Shown here piece by piece: positions 36,947-46,080 of a DNA stretch of 64,000 nt. A program made the position numbers and the translations under genes. The stretch spans positions 1-64,000 of the forward strand of contig NZ_FOJJ01000037.1 of assembly GCF_900111775.1 (NCBI RefSeq). Direction: 5' to 3'. Each line of letters begins with the position of its first letter. Positions within the stretch are counted from its first letter, which is position 1. The notes beneath the pieces were generated by a model. It ran no database searches and had not been told where the DNA came from. It worked only from the letters and a program-made list of their open reading frames with translations. The DNA is from Desulfuromonas acetexigens (GTDB lineage: Bacteria > Desulfobacterota > Desulfuromonadia > Desulfuromonadales > Trichloromonadaceae).

Positions 36947-37310
36947 GGTCGGCACCGCCTCCCTCCCCGTCGATGCGCACCAGCAGTTGGTTGGGCACGC
37001 AGGCCAGCAGCTCCCCTCGGCGGGCGATGGCGCCCATGCCGATACAGGCCTTGGTCGGACAGGGGGAAGCGAGGATGCGCGCCCGACCATCGCGAATCTC
37101 CAGCCGGGTCCGGCCCAGCGGTCCCTCCAGATCGACGACTCGATTCTCGGCCAGCGGGGCGCTGAAGAGCAGCCGGCCGTCGCGCTCGACCAGCACCCGC
37201 TCTCCCTGGGGAAGAGCGCCGAGGAGGAAAAAGGAGGCGAAAACCGTCAGCAGCAAAGTCGCCACGATCAGCCGGTCGAGACCGGTCATGCATCCCAACA
37301 GAGCCCTCAT
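36927..37310 (-). CDS. NusG domain II-containing membrane-anchored protein
   Basis: 127 residues from the ATG 37310 (4-bp overlap with apbE). One N-terminal membrane helix ('LIVATLLLTVFASFFLL'), then a periplasmic beta domain with the family pattern 'VVDLEGPLGRTRLEI', 'ARILASPCPTKACIGMG' (two Cys, C-P-T-K-x-C) and 'LACVPNQLLVRI'. This is the NusG-II fold that accompanies Gx and ApbE genes, not the transcription factor. The two conserved Cys may form a redox or cofactor site. Confidence 0.85.
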   Translation of the reverse strand: MRALLGCMTGLDRLIVATLLLTVFASFFLLGALPQGERVLVERDGRLLFSAPLAENRVVDLEGPLGRTRLEIRDGRARILASPCPTKACIGMGAIARRGELLACVPNQLLVRIDGEGGGADHDLLSR

Positions 37311-38305
37311 GGCCGGCGCACCCGGTCTTTCAGATCCTCGGAAAGGCTGACTTCCCCATCGGCGGCGACGAACAGGGCCAGCCCCCCCCGGGATTCCACC
37401 AACCGCCGCCCAGCTTCGGGACCGAGAACGAAGGCGGCGGTAGCCAGGGCGTCGGCCTCGGCGGCGCTCGCGGCGACCACCGTCACGCTTTGGCAGGCGT
37501 CAGCCGGACGGCCGTCGCGGGGATCGAGGATGTGGTGATAGCGCACCCCCTCCACCTCGAAAAAACGCTCGTAATCGCCGGAGGTGACAACGGCGGCATC
37601 GGCCAGTTCGAGGGTGACCAGCACCCCTTGGGGATCGCGGGGATGCTGGATGCCGATGCGCCAGGGGCGGCCGCCATGGTCGCCGAGCAGGCGCAGATCG
37701 CCGCCGGCGTTCACCGAGGCGTGGCGGATACCGGCCGCCCGCAAGGCGGCAACAGCGCGGTCGACGGCGTACCCCTTGGCGATGGCGCCGAGATCGACGC
37801 GCAAGGCGGCATCCCCTTTCGTGACCCGCCGCCCTGCCAGGCGCAGGGATGCGGGGCCGATGCCCTGCAAGGCGGCGGCAATCTCCGGGTCGCTCGGAAC
37901 GCGCGGCGCGTCGCCATCAAAGCCCCAAAGCGCCTTGAGCCGCCCCAGGGTCAGATCGAAGGCGCCGCCGCTCGCCGTAGCGACGCGCAACCCCAGTTCC
38001 AACACTTCGGCGGTGGCGGCGGAAACCTCCACCGGCTCGGCGGCGGCGTTGAGCCGCGCCACTTCGCTGTCGTCCCGATGGGCCGACATGCTCGCCTCGA
38101 CCTCGGCCATGGCACTGAAGGCGGCCTCCATCGCCGCCTCCGCATCGCTCGCCGCCCCGCCGTCGAGGAGGGTGATCTCCACCACCGTCCCCATGAGCAC
38201 CCGGGCGCGGCGAAACTCGCCGGAATCCCCGCCCCCGCGCCCAAAGAGGGCCAGTGCCGCTAGGGCAATCGCCAGCAGCAGGGCAAACAGGCGCGACCGG
38301 GACAT
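37307..38305 (-). CDS. apbE: FAD:protein FMN transferase ApbE
   Basis: 332 residues. ApbE attaches FMN covalently to Thr/Ser of exported redox proteins such as RnfG/NqrC or FMN-bind proteins. An uncleaved or signal-anchor helix (about 5-22, no lipobox Cys) precedes the conserved 'VLMGTVVEITL', 'SMSAHRDDSEVARLN', 'FDLTLGRLKALWGFD', 'DLGAIAKGYAVDRA' (Mg-binding) and 'VNAGGDLRLLG', 'HILDPRDGRPAD' motifs. No FMN-bind acceptor is adjacent. First gene of the apbE-NusG-II-Gx operon, starting 3 bp after rimO. Confidence 0.95.
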   Translation of the reverse strand: MSRSRLFALLLAIALAALALFGRGGGDSGEFRRARVLMGTVVEITLLDGGAASDAEAAMEAAFSAMAEVEASMSAHRDDSEVARLNAAAEPVEVSAATAEVLELGLRVATASGGAFDLTLGRLKALWGFDGDAPRVPSDPEIAAALQGIGPASLRLAGRRVTKGDAALRVDLGAIAKGYAVDRAVAALRAAGIRHASVNAGGDLRLLGDHGGRPWRIGIQHPRDPQGVLVTLELADAAVVTSGDYERFFEVEGVRYHHILDPRDGRPADACQSVTVVAASAAEADALATAAFVLGPEAGRRLVESRGGLALFVAADGEVSLSEDLKDRVRRP

Positions 38306-38308
38306 GGC

Positions 38309-39649
38309 TCAGTCCTCGACGATCTCGCCGATCAGATCGTAATCCGAGGAATCGGTGATGCGCAGGTCGACGATGTCGCCGATTTCGGCGTTTCCGGCGG
38401 TGATGTAGACTTGGCCGTCAATATCCGGCGCCTGGCGGATGCAGCGCCCGCGCAGCAGCAGCTCGGTCTCCTCGCTGTAGCCCTCCACCAGCACCGGCTC
38501 GACCCGCCCGACCAGCGCCCGGTTACGACGAAAGGAGACGCGCTGCTGGGATTTCATCAGCTTGGCGTAGCGGGATTTCTTCACCCGTTCGGGAATCTGC
38601 CCCTCCATGACGGCGGCCGAGGTCCCCTCCTCCCGGGAATAGCGGAAGACGCCGACCCGCTCGAAATGCCCTTCGTTGACGAACTCGTGTAGTTTGGCGA
38701 ACTGCTCCTCGGTCTCGCCGGGGAAGCCGACGATGAAGGAGGTACGCAGGGTCAGCTCGGGGATGCGTTCGCGCAGGCGGCGGATCAGGCCGCGGATCGT
38801 CGCCTCGTCGACGCGCCGGTTCATCTGTTTGAGGATGGCATCATCCACATGTTGCAAGGGGATGTCGAGATAGTTGCAGATCTTCTCTTCGCTGGCGATC
38901 AGCTCGATCAATTCGTCGCTGATGCCGTCGGGATAGGCGTAGAGCAGGCGCAGCCAGTGCAAGTCCTCAATCTTCACCAGCTCACGCAGCAGACCTTCGA
39001 GCCGGGCACCGTCATCGCGGTCGGCGCCGTAGGCGGTGATGTCCTGGGCGATGAGATTGACTTCCTTGACCCCGTCGGCGGTCATCCGGCGGACCTCGGC
39101 GACGATCGACTCGATGCTGCGCGAGCGCAAGGTGCCGCGCAGCCGGGGGATGACGCAGTAGGAACAGTGATTGCCACAGCCCTCGGCGATCTTCACGTAG
39201 GTCGAGTAAAAGGGGGAGGACTTGACCCGGGGGGTGGTGTGGTCGTAAAGAAAATCCGGCCGGCCGATGGCGGTGGTCTGCCCCTGCCGTTCCAGCTGGG
39301 CATCGAGCAAGGCGACGAGACGGGGCGCGTCGGCGGTGCCGACGAAGAGATCGACCTCGGGCAGTTCGGCGGCCAGCTTCTCGCCGTAGCGCTGGGGCAG
39401 GCAGCCGCTCACCACCAGCATTTGGCAGCGGCCGTGTTTCTTGTGGTCGGCCACTTCGAGAATAGTGTCGACCGACTCCTCCTGGGCATCGCTGATAAAA
39501 GCGCAGGTGTTGACGATGATGATGTCGGCCTGGGTCTCGTCGGTGACGATCTGGAAGCGGTCGGCGGGCAGATGGCCGAGCATGACCTCGGCGTCGACCA
39601 GGTTTTTCGGACAGCCGAGGCTGACCAGACTTACATTCAGTTTGTTCAA
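38309..39649 (-). CDS. rimO: Ribosomal protein S12 methylthiotransferase RimO
   Basis: 446 residues, radical SAM enzyme that methylthiolates Asp of ribosomal protein S12. The UPF0004 N-terminal domain begins '[20 protein letters not shown]' and has further cluster Cys in '[13 protein letters not shown]' and '[13 protein letters not shown]'. The radical SAM cluster '[16 protein letters not shown]' is C-x3-C-x2-C. The C-terminal TRAM domain ends '[13 protein letters not shown]', the RimO-type ending that separates it from MiaB. Starts an operon with apbE downstream. Confidence 0.97.
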   Translation of the reverse strand: MNKLNVSLVSLGCPKNLVDAEVMLGHLPADRFQIVTDETQADIIIVNTCAFISDAQEESVDTILEVADHKKHGRCQMLVVSGCLPQRYGEKLAAELPEVDLFVGTADAPRLVALLDAQLERQGQTTAIGRPDFLYDHTTPRVKSSPFYSTYVKIAEGCGNHCSYCVIPRLRGTLRSRSIESIVAEVRRMTADGVKEVNLIAQDITAYGADRDDGARLEGLLRELVKIEDLHWLRLLYAYPDGISDELIELIASEEKICNYLDIPLQHVDDAILKQMNRRVDEATIRGLIRRLRERIPELTLRTSFIVGFPGETEEQFAKLHEFVNEGHFERVGVFRYSREEGTSAAVMEGQIPERVKKSRYAKLMKSQQRVSFRRNRALVGRVEPVLVEGYSEETELLLRGRCIRQAPDIDGQVYITAGNAEIGDIVDLRITDSSDYDLIGEIVED

Positions 39650-39669
39650 GTCGATTTCTTTCGGAAATC

Positions 39670-39736
39670 AGGATAAAGGAAAAAGGATCGAGGAAAAAGG
39701 GTTCATCCTTTCTCCTTTTTCCTTTCTCCTTTTTCC
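39670..39736. repeat. Purine-rich inverted repeat upstream of rimO
   Basis: AGGATAAAGGAAAAAGGA on the left and CTCCTTTTTCCTTTCTCCTTTTTCCT on the right can pair into a hairpin of about 25 bp with one short interruption. It lies between yajQ and rimO (both minus); read on minus it could terminate yajQ transcription. The monotonous AAAGG repeat occurs widely in intergenic DNA. Confidence 0.6.
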
Positions 39737-39741
39737 TGTGT

Positions 39742-40227
39742 TTACGCCCTCATATTGACGAATTGCAGCTCGATGTCGAAGTCATGCCCCTTGACGGCCT
39801 GGATGACCTCCTGCAGATCGTCGATCTTCTTGCCGGAAACCCGCACCTGATCGTCCATGATCTGGGCCTGGACCTTGAGCTTGGTCTCCTTGATGAACTT
39901 GATGATCTCCTTCCCCTTCTCGGTGGAGACCCCCTGGACGATGGCGACCCGCTGCCGGACCGCCCCCCCCGAGGCCGGCTCCTTCTTGCCGTAGTCGAGG
40001 CATTTGGGCGAAACATTGCGCCGCACCAGCTTGCCCTTGAGTACGTCGATCACCGCATCAAGCTTGTAGTCGTCGGCGCCAAGCAGGACGATGGCGTCCT
40101 TTTCGAGGTTGATTTCGTTGTGTGTCCCCTTAAAATCGAAACGCTGGTCGATCTCCTTGCGCGTCTGATTGATGGCGTTGTCAATCTCCTGCAAATCAAC
40201 TTTGGAGACGATGTCGAAACTGGGCAT
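39742..40227 (-). CDS. yajQ: YajQ family nucleotide-binding protein
   Basis: 161 residues. '[20 protein letters not shown]' (the family start), '[18 protein letters not shown]' and the ending '[18 protein letters not shown]' match YajQ/DUF520, two ferredoxin-like domains that bind cyclic di-GMP in Xanthomonas. Function in this organism is unproven. Length is normal. Confidence 0.95.
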   Translation of the reverse strand: MPSFDIVSKVDLQEIDNAINQTRKEIDQRFDFKGTHNEINLEKDAIVLLGADDYKLDAVIDVLKGKLVRRNVSPKCLDYGKKEPASGGAVRQRVAIVQGVSTEKGKEIIKFIKETKLKVQAQIMDDQVRVSGKKIDDLQEVIQAVKGHDFDIELQFVNMRA

Positions 40228-40342
40228 GGTTCACTCTCCTCCTGCGGAAAAAATCTCCGGCGAAAGGCAACAATCCCGCCGAATCAATAGCTTGTAACAC
40301 AACTGCAGCGCGGATGAAAAGCCTAAATCCCGCCGCCGAAGG

Positions 40343-40376
40343 AAACGCCCCGCCTCCTGACGGAAGCGGGGCGTTT
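40343..40376 (-). terminator. Strong GC hairpin downstream of lolA/upstream of yajQ
   Basis: AAACGCCCCGC and GCGGGGCGTTT form a perfect 11-bp stem with a 12-base loop. On the minus strand it is followed by CCTTC, so U-run is poor; it probably ends the lolA transcript after the repeat. Confidence 0.6.
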
Positions 40377-40409
40377 GTAAAGACCAGATGGGCGAAATCA
40401 GTGGAACCT

Positions 40410-40554
40410 GCTGAAAAACCATTGTCGCTCAAGGCTGAGCAAAAATGTCCAGATGCAAGGCGCCCGAAATTCGAGGAGTGAGGCGTACCGAAAGGTACGT
40501 CGCAGCGACGAGAATGAGGGCAACGCCGCAGATGAGCGTTTTTCCTCAGCCGGC
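40410..40554. repeat. Intergenic repeat element, family B
   Basis: About 145 bp with a central hairpin (GGCGTACC-gaaa-GGTACGTC) and the flanks GATGCAAGGCGCCCGAAATT and GACGAGAATGAGGGCAACGC, ending shortly before the lolA stop codon. The sequence resembles a widespread intergenic repeat family of Proteobacteria seen by memory. With the terminator it fills the 327-bp yajQ-lolA gap; no gene is in it. Confidence 0.55.
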
Positions 40555-41325
40555 TTAAAAGCCCCCCTCGTTGGACGGTCGTATCACCTCCACCCCGGCG
40601 GGAAGAATGAAACGGAAGGTGCTGTCGGGGATGCCCCGGTTGACCCGGGGGGCGCTGAATTCGATGATCGTTGAATTACCACTGGGGTCGAAGACGGTAC
40701 TCGACAAGAGCGGAAAGATGTCGCCGAAGCTGGCCGGACGCCCCGAAGGCGCCACCGCCTCGCGGTTGACCACCAGCAGCAGGCGCTGAATCATTGGCGA
40801 GGCGCGCCGGGGGCTCAGTTCGAGGATGAAGTTGCCATCCAGGTCACGATTCGGCTCGGCCCAGCCGATCTGAAAATCCCGTGAGAGGTTGCCGAGGCCG
40901 GTGAGAAAGGTCACCGGATCGTCGGGGCGGGACTGAGCGGCCAGTTCGATCTCCGATTGAATCACCTGGTTGTTGTCCGGCAGGTAGACCCAGACGGTTT
41001 CCCCGTCGGAGACGATCTCCTGGGTGGTGGGCTGGTCGTAGTCCCAGCGGAAGAGGGCCTTCGGCACCCGGTCCCCGCGGTTGTGGTCAAACTTCACCAG
41101 GACCCGGCCGCGCCCGTTCTGCACCCGGTCGAGGGAGACGATGCGCGACTCCTGGAAAAAGTCGGCCTCGAAGTCGCGAATGGCAAGATCCTTGGGCGCG
41201 TTCGCCTGGAAGGGCTCCTCGACGGCGCGGATCACATCGCTCATGCCGATGCGCGTCTCCTCGGCCCAGGCCGCTCCCGCGGTCGCCAGCCAGCAAAGTA
41301 AGGCCGTAAGCAGTAAGTGTTTCAT
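40555..41325 (-). CDS. lolA: Outer-membrane lipoprotein carrier LolA
   Basis: 256 residues. Signal peptide of about 21 residues ('LATAGAAWA'). The LolA fold carries lipoproteins across the periplasm. Typical features: 'IRDFEADFFQESRIVSLDR', 'GRVLVKFDHNRGDRVPKALFRWDYDQP' (split: R-W-x-Y-x-x-P), 'IVSDGETVWVYLPDNNQV' and 'RPDDPVTFLTGLGNLSRDF', all shared with LolA. It is somewhat longer than the usual 200 residues at the C-terminus. Stands alone on the minus strand. Confidence 0.9.
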   Translation of the reverse strand: MKHLLLTALLCWLATAGAAWAEETRIGMSDVIRAVEEPFQANAPKDLAIRDFEADFFQESRIVSLDRVQNGRGRVLVKFDHNRGDRVPKALFRWDYDQPTTQEIVSDGETVWVYLPDNNQVIQSEIELAAQSRPDDPVTFLTGLGNLSRDFQIGWAEPNRDLDGNFILELSPRRASPMIQRLLLVVNREAVAPSGRPASFGDIFPLLSSTVFDPSGNSTIIEFSAPRVNRGIPDSTFRFILPAGVEVIRPSNEGGF

Positions 41326-41452
41326 CTTTATCCTCCGGATTATTTCTTAGGTATGGGTCGCGGCGCCTTGCAGCGTCGCCGGGAAAAAGCTGAATGTGCA
41401 GATTAACAGAAGATGGGGGGTGCGGGCTACGGGAATTTCGTTGCCGCCGGCC

Positions 41453-42076
41453 TCAGTCCGGGCGACCGCCTCCGGCGCTGTCGAGAATCGCTTCCAGGGT
41501 GGCGGGATCAGGCAGGATCAGAAAGTGGCCGCGAATCACCTCGGGAAGGGACGCCTCGCCGTGAAACTCGGTCTCGACCAGCAGCGCCCGCTCCCCCGTC
41601 TCTCCCAGCTCGCCAAGAATCTGATCGAGCACCGCGCCGGCCATGTCCCAGGCCAACTGGGGGACGGAGGGCAGGAGCGGCATACCGAGCATGCCGCCAA
41701 GGGCGACGAGATAGGCCGAGGCGAGAATGTTGCCGACCTCCTTGAGGGCCGAGGCGCCCAATTCGTCCAAAGGTTCCGCCGCCCGCCCGCCGAGCAGTCG
41801 TTCCAGCAGAGCGCGGGCGCTGTCGCCGGGGAAGACCAGCAGCAACGTGCCCGGGGTCGGGCCATTCATGGCCAGCCGGATCCCCGCCACCTCCGCCTCG
41901 GGGCCGCCGACCAGCTCGGGGATGTCGCTGATCTCGACCATGGCGATGCGCGGCACCCGCAAGTCGATGCGCGTCTTCAGCATGCGCGAGAGGGCGGTGG
42001 CCGCGTGCCCCATGCCGATATTGCTCACTTCCTTCAAGGTGTCGAGCTGAGCCGGGCTCAGGGTCGAAAGGTTCAT
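41453..42076 (-). CDS. cheC: CheY-P phosphatase CheC
   Basis: 207 residues from the ATG 42076, which overlaps the cheA stop by 4 bp. Two D/E-x3-N motifs are present: 'LKEVSNIGMGHAATALS' (about 14-30) and 'LKEVGNILASAYLVALG' (about 115-131), with the Pro in each following segment. CheC-type phosphatases dephosphorylate CheY-P. No cheD lies next to it. Last gene of the chemotaxis operon. Confidence 0.92.
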   Translation of the reverse strand: MNLSTLSPAQLDTLKEVSNIGMGHAATALSRMLKTRIDLRVPRIAMVEISDIPELVGGPEAEVAGIRLAMNGPTPGTLLLVFPGDSARALLERLLGGRAAEPLDELGASALKEVGNILASAYLVALGGMLGMPLLPSVPQLAWDMAGAVLDQILGELGETGERALLVETEFHGEASLPEVIRGHFLILPDPATLEAILDSAGGGRPD

Positions 42077-43968
42077 GGGGTGACTCCGCTTCGCCCGCCG
42101 GACGCTGTGCCCTCGTCGAGCAGGCCCTGGGGATCGATGATAAAGACGATGCGGCCGTCGCCGAGGATGGTGGCGCCGCTGACCCCGGCGATGCGGTCGA
42201 GGGGAAAAGCCAGGGATTTGACGAAGGCCTCGCGCTGGCCGACCAGACGGTCTACGACCAGGGCGATCTTGCGCCCGCGCGCCTCGCTGACCACCACCGG
42301 GATCGTCCCGGCGACGGGCTTTGCCGGTTGCCGCAGCATCCGCCGCAGGGAAAGGAGCGGCACCAGTTCGTTCCCCAGCGGCACGACCATCTGCCGCCCC
42401 GAGGAACGGATTTCCGCCCGCTCCAGCTCCAGGGTGCGCAGCACCCGGGTGATGGGCAGGGCCAGCAGTTCGCCGCCGCACTCCACCAACAGCAGACGGA
42501 TGATCGCCACCGACAGGGGGAGGCGCAGCTGGATGCTCGTCCCCCGCCCCCGTTCGGAAGCGATCTGTAGGGTGCCGCCGAACTGCTCGGTCACGGCCTT
42601 GACCACATCCATACCGACCCCGCGCCCGGAGGTTTCGCTCACTTCGGTGCGGGTCGAAAAGCCGGGCAGGCAGATCAGAGGAAAGAGATCGCGCTCGACC
42701 ATCCGCCGCGCCTGCCCCGGGGAGAGGAGTCCGGCGGTCACCGCCTTGCGGCGGATCGCCTCGGCGTCGAGGCCGCGCCCGTTGTCGCGCACCTCGACCA
42801 AAACCAGGTCCTTCTCCCGGCCGGCGCGGATCTGAACCTCGCCGCGCTCGTCGATACCGTGGTCGACGGCGTTGCGCACCAGGTGCATCAGCGGATCGGC
42901 CAAAGCCTCGAGAATCGAACGGTCAAGCTCGACCTCCTCCCCGACGATGCGCAGGGCGACCTCCTTGCCGGACTGCTGTTCCAGCTCGCGAACCATGCGC
43001 GGCAGCCGCCCGGTGATGCTCGCCAGGGGCATCATCCGCACTTGCAAGACATGGTGATGAAGGTCGGTGATCAGCCGGGTCAGTCGTTCCAGACCATCGC
43101 GCATGTCCTGATCGCGTCCATCGTTGTAGGCGGCCTGCAACATGTAGCGGTTGGTGACAAGCTCCCCGGTGAGATTGATGAATTGATCGAGCAGGCCGGT
43201 GCGCACCCGTACCGTCCGCTCCCGGCTTTGGCGGGCCGCCGGCCGAAGGCGCTCGACGACGCAGGAGACCCGGGCCACGTCGGGCATAGCGAGCAGCAGA
43301 TCCTTGATCTCCTGGGGCGCCCGCCAGCTTTTCAGCCGCAGTTCCAGACGGGGAACCGCCCCCCCTTGCAGCAGCTTGCGCTCGTCCGGGTCGGCGTCGA
43401 GCACCTCCCCCTGCGCGGCCAGCTCCCGCAGCATCAGTAGGGCGCGGGCGGCGGGGGCGACTGCTCCTGACACCAACTCGATGACGATTTTCAGGATTTC
43501 CTCGCCGCTCGCCACCGGGATCGTAACCGCCCCATTCTCAAGAGCGACCGCCTCGGTCCCCTCTACCGCCGGTGCCATCGGCGGCGGGGCGGAGGGGGGC
43601 GCGGCGGCGGAACCGGCGATGAAGGGGCGCACGTCCCGCTCCGGTCGCTCAGCGGTGAGATCGTCGATCAGCCCTTCGAGCAGGTCGACCCCGGCCAGCA
43701 CCCGGTCGATGGCGGTCGCGGGGATCGCCCCGCCGGCGCGGAAGCCGGAGAGAAAATCCTCGAGATGATGCCCCAACTCGGCGGTGGCGCGGTAGCCCAT
43801 GGACGCGGCCATCCCCTTGATGGAGTGGGCTTCGCGAAAGAGGGCATCGAGCCCCTCCCGGTCGTCGGGGGACTTCTCCAGTTCGACCAGCAGCCGCCCC
43901 ATAGTCTGGAGATGCTCCCGGCTCTCGGAGAGAAACATATCGCGGTACTTGGACATGTCGATGGCCAT
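42073..43968 (-). CDS. cheA: Chemotaxis histidine kinase CheA
   Basis: 631 residues from the ATG 43968 (GGGGGAG upstream). Hpt domain with phospho-His48 in 'REAHSIKGMAASMGY'; an Ala/Pro-rich linker (about 115-150); dimerization P3 ('LDQFINLTGELVTNRYML'); kinase domain P4 with N box 'HLVRNAVDHGID', G1 'VRDNGRGLD' and G2 'GFSTRTEVSETSGRGVGMD'; C-terminal CheW-like P5 ('LLLVECGGELLALPITRVL'). A separate P2 (CheY-binding) domain is not clear between Hpt and P3. It phosphorylates the CheY encoded 28 bp upstream. Confidence 0.95.
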   Translation of the reverse strand: MAIDMSKYRDMFLSESREHLQTMGRLLVELEKSPDDREGLDALFREAHSIKGMAASMGYRATAELGHHLEDFLSGFRAGGAIPATAIDRVLAGVDLLEGLIDDLTAERPERDVRPFIAGSAAAPPSAPPPMAPAVEGTEAVALENGAVTIPVASGEEILKIVIELVSGAVAPAARALLMLRELAAQGEVLDADPDERKLLQGGAVPRLELRLKSWRAPQEIKDLLLAMPDVARVSCVVERLRPAARQSRERTVRVRTGLLDQFINLTGELVTNRYMLQAAYNDGRDQDMRDGLERLTRLITDLHHHVLQVRMMPLASITGRLPRMVRELEQQSGKEVALRIVGEEVELDRSILEALADPLMHLVRNAVDHGIDERGEVQIRAGREKDLVLVEVRDNGRGLDAEAIRRKAVTAGLLSPGQARRMVERDLFPLICLPGFSTRTEVSETSGRGVGMDVVKAVTEQFGGTLQIASERGRGTSIQLRLPLSVAIIRLLLVECGGELLALPITRVLRTLELERAEIRSSGRQMVVPLGNELVPLLSLRRMLRQPAKPVAGTIPVVVSEARGRKIALVVDRLVGQREAFVKSLAFPLDRIAGVSGATILGDGRIVFIIDPQGLLDEGTASGGRSGVTP

Positions 43969-43996
43969 CGCCGTCCCGCTCCCCCTTGCCTGTCGC

Positions 43997-44365
43997 CTAA
44001 GCGCGCTTGACGACGCGCCGCGCCGTTTCGAGCACCTTCTCTTCACTGAAGGGCTTGACGATAAAATCCCGGGCGCCGGCCTGCACCGCTTCGAGAATCA
44101 ACGCCTCCTGGCCCATGGCGCTGCACATGACGACACAGGCCTCGGGATCCTCGCGGCGGATCTCCGTCAGCGCCTCGATGCCGCTGACCAGGGGCATGAC
44201 AATATCCATGGTCACCAGGTCGGGGCGCAGGCGCCGGTACTGCTCCACCGCCTCACGGCCGTCGGCGGCTTCGCCGACCACCTCGTACCCCCCCTTGATG
44301 AAAAGATCCTTGAGCATGCCGCGCATGAACAGGGCATCATCGACAATCAGAACCCTCAATCCCAC
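43997..44365 (-). CDS. cheY: Chemotaxis response regulator CheY
   Basis: 122-residue single receiver: acidic pair Asp9-Asp10, phospho-acceptor Asp54 ('VTMDIVMP'), Thr/Ser site at 'VVMCSAMG', Lys104 ('IVKPF'). It sits between cheW and cheA. Intact and of normal length; likely acts on the motor or pili and is reset by the CheC encoded in the same operon. Confidence 0.95.
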   Translation of the reverse strand: MGLRVLIVDDALFMRGMLKDLFIKGGYEVVGEAADGREAVEQYRRLRPDLVTMDIVMPLVSGIEALTEIRREDPEACVVMCSAMGQEALILEAVQAGARDFIVKPFSEEKVLETARRVVKRA

Positions 44366-44384
44366 TCCGATGTTCCTTTCCGTT

Positions 44385-44801
44385 TCACAGACTTTCCAAC
44401 CGTCCCAGCAATGTTTTGAGATCGAGCAGGTTAATCATTTCCCGCCCCTGCGTGAGCACCGCCCGAATGCAGCTTTCCCGGGTCTGTTCCTCGCGGGTCG
44501 GCAGCAACGACTCCGGAGCGAACGGGACCACCCCACGCAGAGCCGTCACCGCCAGGGCCAGGTGCGCGACCGCCGGGGAGAGAACGAGAACGCGGGCGTC
44601 GCGCTTGCCCGGAGCGAAGTCGAGAAAGGCGGCAAGGTCGAGAACCGGCAGGATGCTGCCGTGAAAGTTGAGGGCGCCGGGCATCGCCGCCGGGGCCCGG
44701 GGGATGGTGTAGAGGGGGGGCGCCTCGACGACTTCCTGGATATGGGCGATCTCCAGACCATAGAGCTCGCCACCGAGGCAAAAGGTAAGCAGTTGTTCCA
44801 T
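44385..44801 (-). CDS. cheW: Chemotaxis coupling protein CheW
   Basis: 138 residues from the ATG 44801, 7 bp after the chemoreceptor gene. CheW fold: 'QLLTFCLGGELYGLEIAHIQEV', 'IPRAPAAMPGALNFHGSILPVLDL' (with R-G replaced by H-G), 'VLTQGREMINLLDLKTLLG'. Couples receptor and CheA. The longer frame upstream lies inside the receptor gene. Confidence 0.92.
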   Translation of the reverse strand: MEQLLTFCLGGELYGLEIAHIQEVVEAPPLYTIPRAPAAMPGALNFHGSILPVLDLAAFLDFAPGKRDARVLVLSPAVAHLALAVTALRGVVPFAPESLLPTREEQTRESCIRAVLTQGREMINLLDLKTLLGRLESL

Positions 44802-44808
44802 GTCCCGC

Positions 44809-46080
44809 TCAGCCCTTCGCGCCGTCCAGACGGAAGCGTTCCACCGCCTCCAGCAACTCTTCCGCCAGTTCGGAAAGCCCTTGGGCGGCGTCGGCCATCT
44901 CTTCCATGGAAGCGGTCTGCTCCTCCGTCGCCGCCGACACTTCTTCCGTCGCCGCCGCGTTATCTTCGGCGATGCGGGCGATTTCCTCGACAGCGGCAAC
45001 CATGCCGGAGGCGCCGTCGGTCTGCCTCTGCGCCATTTCGCTGATACCCATGGTTTTGGACTGGGTGTTCAGAGCGGCGCCGATGATCGCCTCGAAGGCG
45101 CGGCCGGTATCGTCGACCGCCGCCCGCCCGGCGTCGAGATCCTGGACGCTGGCTTTCATCGATTCCTGGACCTTGCCCGCCTCTTCCCGAATCGTTTCGA
45201 TGAGCTGGGTGATCTCGGCTGCCGAAGTCTCGGTCGAATCGGCCAGCTTGCGGATCTCCTCGGCGACCACGGCGAAACCGCGTCCGTACTCCCCGGCGCG
45301 GGCCGCCTCGATGGTGGCGTTTAAGGCGAGCAGGTTGGTCTTGCCGGCGATGCCGGTGATGACCTCGACGATCTTGCCGATCTTCTGCACCTGGGCACCG
45401 AACGCCGCCACTTGTTGGCCATTGCACTCGACCGTCTCCAGCACCTGCTTCATGCGGCCGATGGTCGCCTGGGAGAGCTGGCCGCCGCGCTGAGCGGTGG
45501 CGGCGGTCTCGCTCGCCGACTGAGACGCCTTGCTCGCCGAAGCGGCGATCACCTCGACGGAGGCGGCCATTTCCTTGATCAGGGTGGAACTCCTCTCCAC
45601 CATCTCCGCCTGGGTTTCCGCCCCCTTGCTGATCTGCTCGATGGCCTTGGAGATTTCGTGGGACGACGCGCTCATCTGCTCGGAGGTCGCCGAGAGTCCC
45701 TGGGCGGAGTCGGCAACCTTGACCGAGGAGGAGCGGATGGCGCCGACCAGGGCGCGCAGGCTGTCGATGACCCGATTGAGGGAAGCGGCGAGATCGCCTG
45801 TTTCGTCGGGGAAGGCGGTCTCCGGCAGCTTGACCGGCGTGCTCAGATCGCCGTTGACCAGGGCTTCGGCGCCGGCGTTGATGACCCGGATATTGGCGGA
45901 GAAGCGGCGCGAGAAGAACCAGCCGAAGAGCAGCCCGACGAGGATGGCGCAGGCGACGGAGAAAAGCTGGCGCCACTCTTCGGGAATCCCCAGCTGGGGG
46001 ACGAGCAGGTTGAGCCCGACGATGGAGGCGACCACCACGATGAACCCGACGATGAATTTGTAACTGATCTCTACACGCAT
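44809..46080 (-). CDS. Methyl-accepting chemotaxis protein with no real periplasmic domain
   Basis: 423 residues. Two membrane helices (about 8-28 and 38-58) are separated by only some ten residues, so there is no periplasmic sensor. HAMP region at about 60-115, then a signalling hairpin whose tip reads '[26 protein letters not shown]'. It senses through the membrane or cytoplasm, or reports on something else such as redox state. Overlaps cheR by 10 bp and precedes cheW. Confidence 0.93.
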   Translation of the reverse strand: MRVEISYKFIVGFIVVVASIVGLNLLVPQLGIPEEWRQLFSVACAILVGLLFGWFFSRRFSANIRVINAGAEALVNGDLSTPVKLPETAFPDETGDLAASLNRVIDSLRALVGAIRSSSVKVADSAQGLSATSEQMSASSHEISKAIEQISKGAETQAEMVERSSTLIKEMAASVEVIAASASKASQSASETAATAQRGGQLSQATIGRMKQVLETVECNGQQVAAFGAQVQKIGKIVEVITGIAGKTNLLALNATIEAARAGEYGRGFAVVAEEIRKLADSTETSAAEITQLIETIREEAGKVQESMKASVQDLDAGRAAVDDTGRAFEAIIGAALNTQSKTMGISEMAQRQTDGASGMVAAVEEIARIAEDNAAATEEVSAATEEQTASMEEMADAAQGLSELAEELLEAVERFRLDGAKG

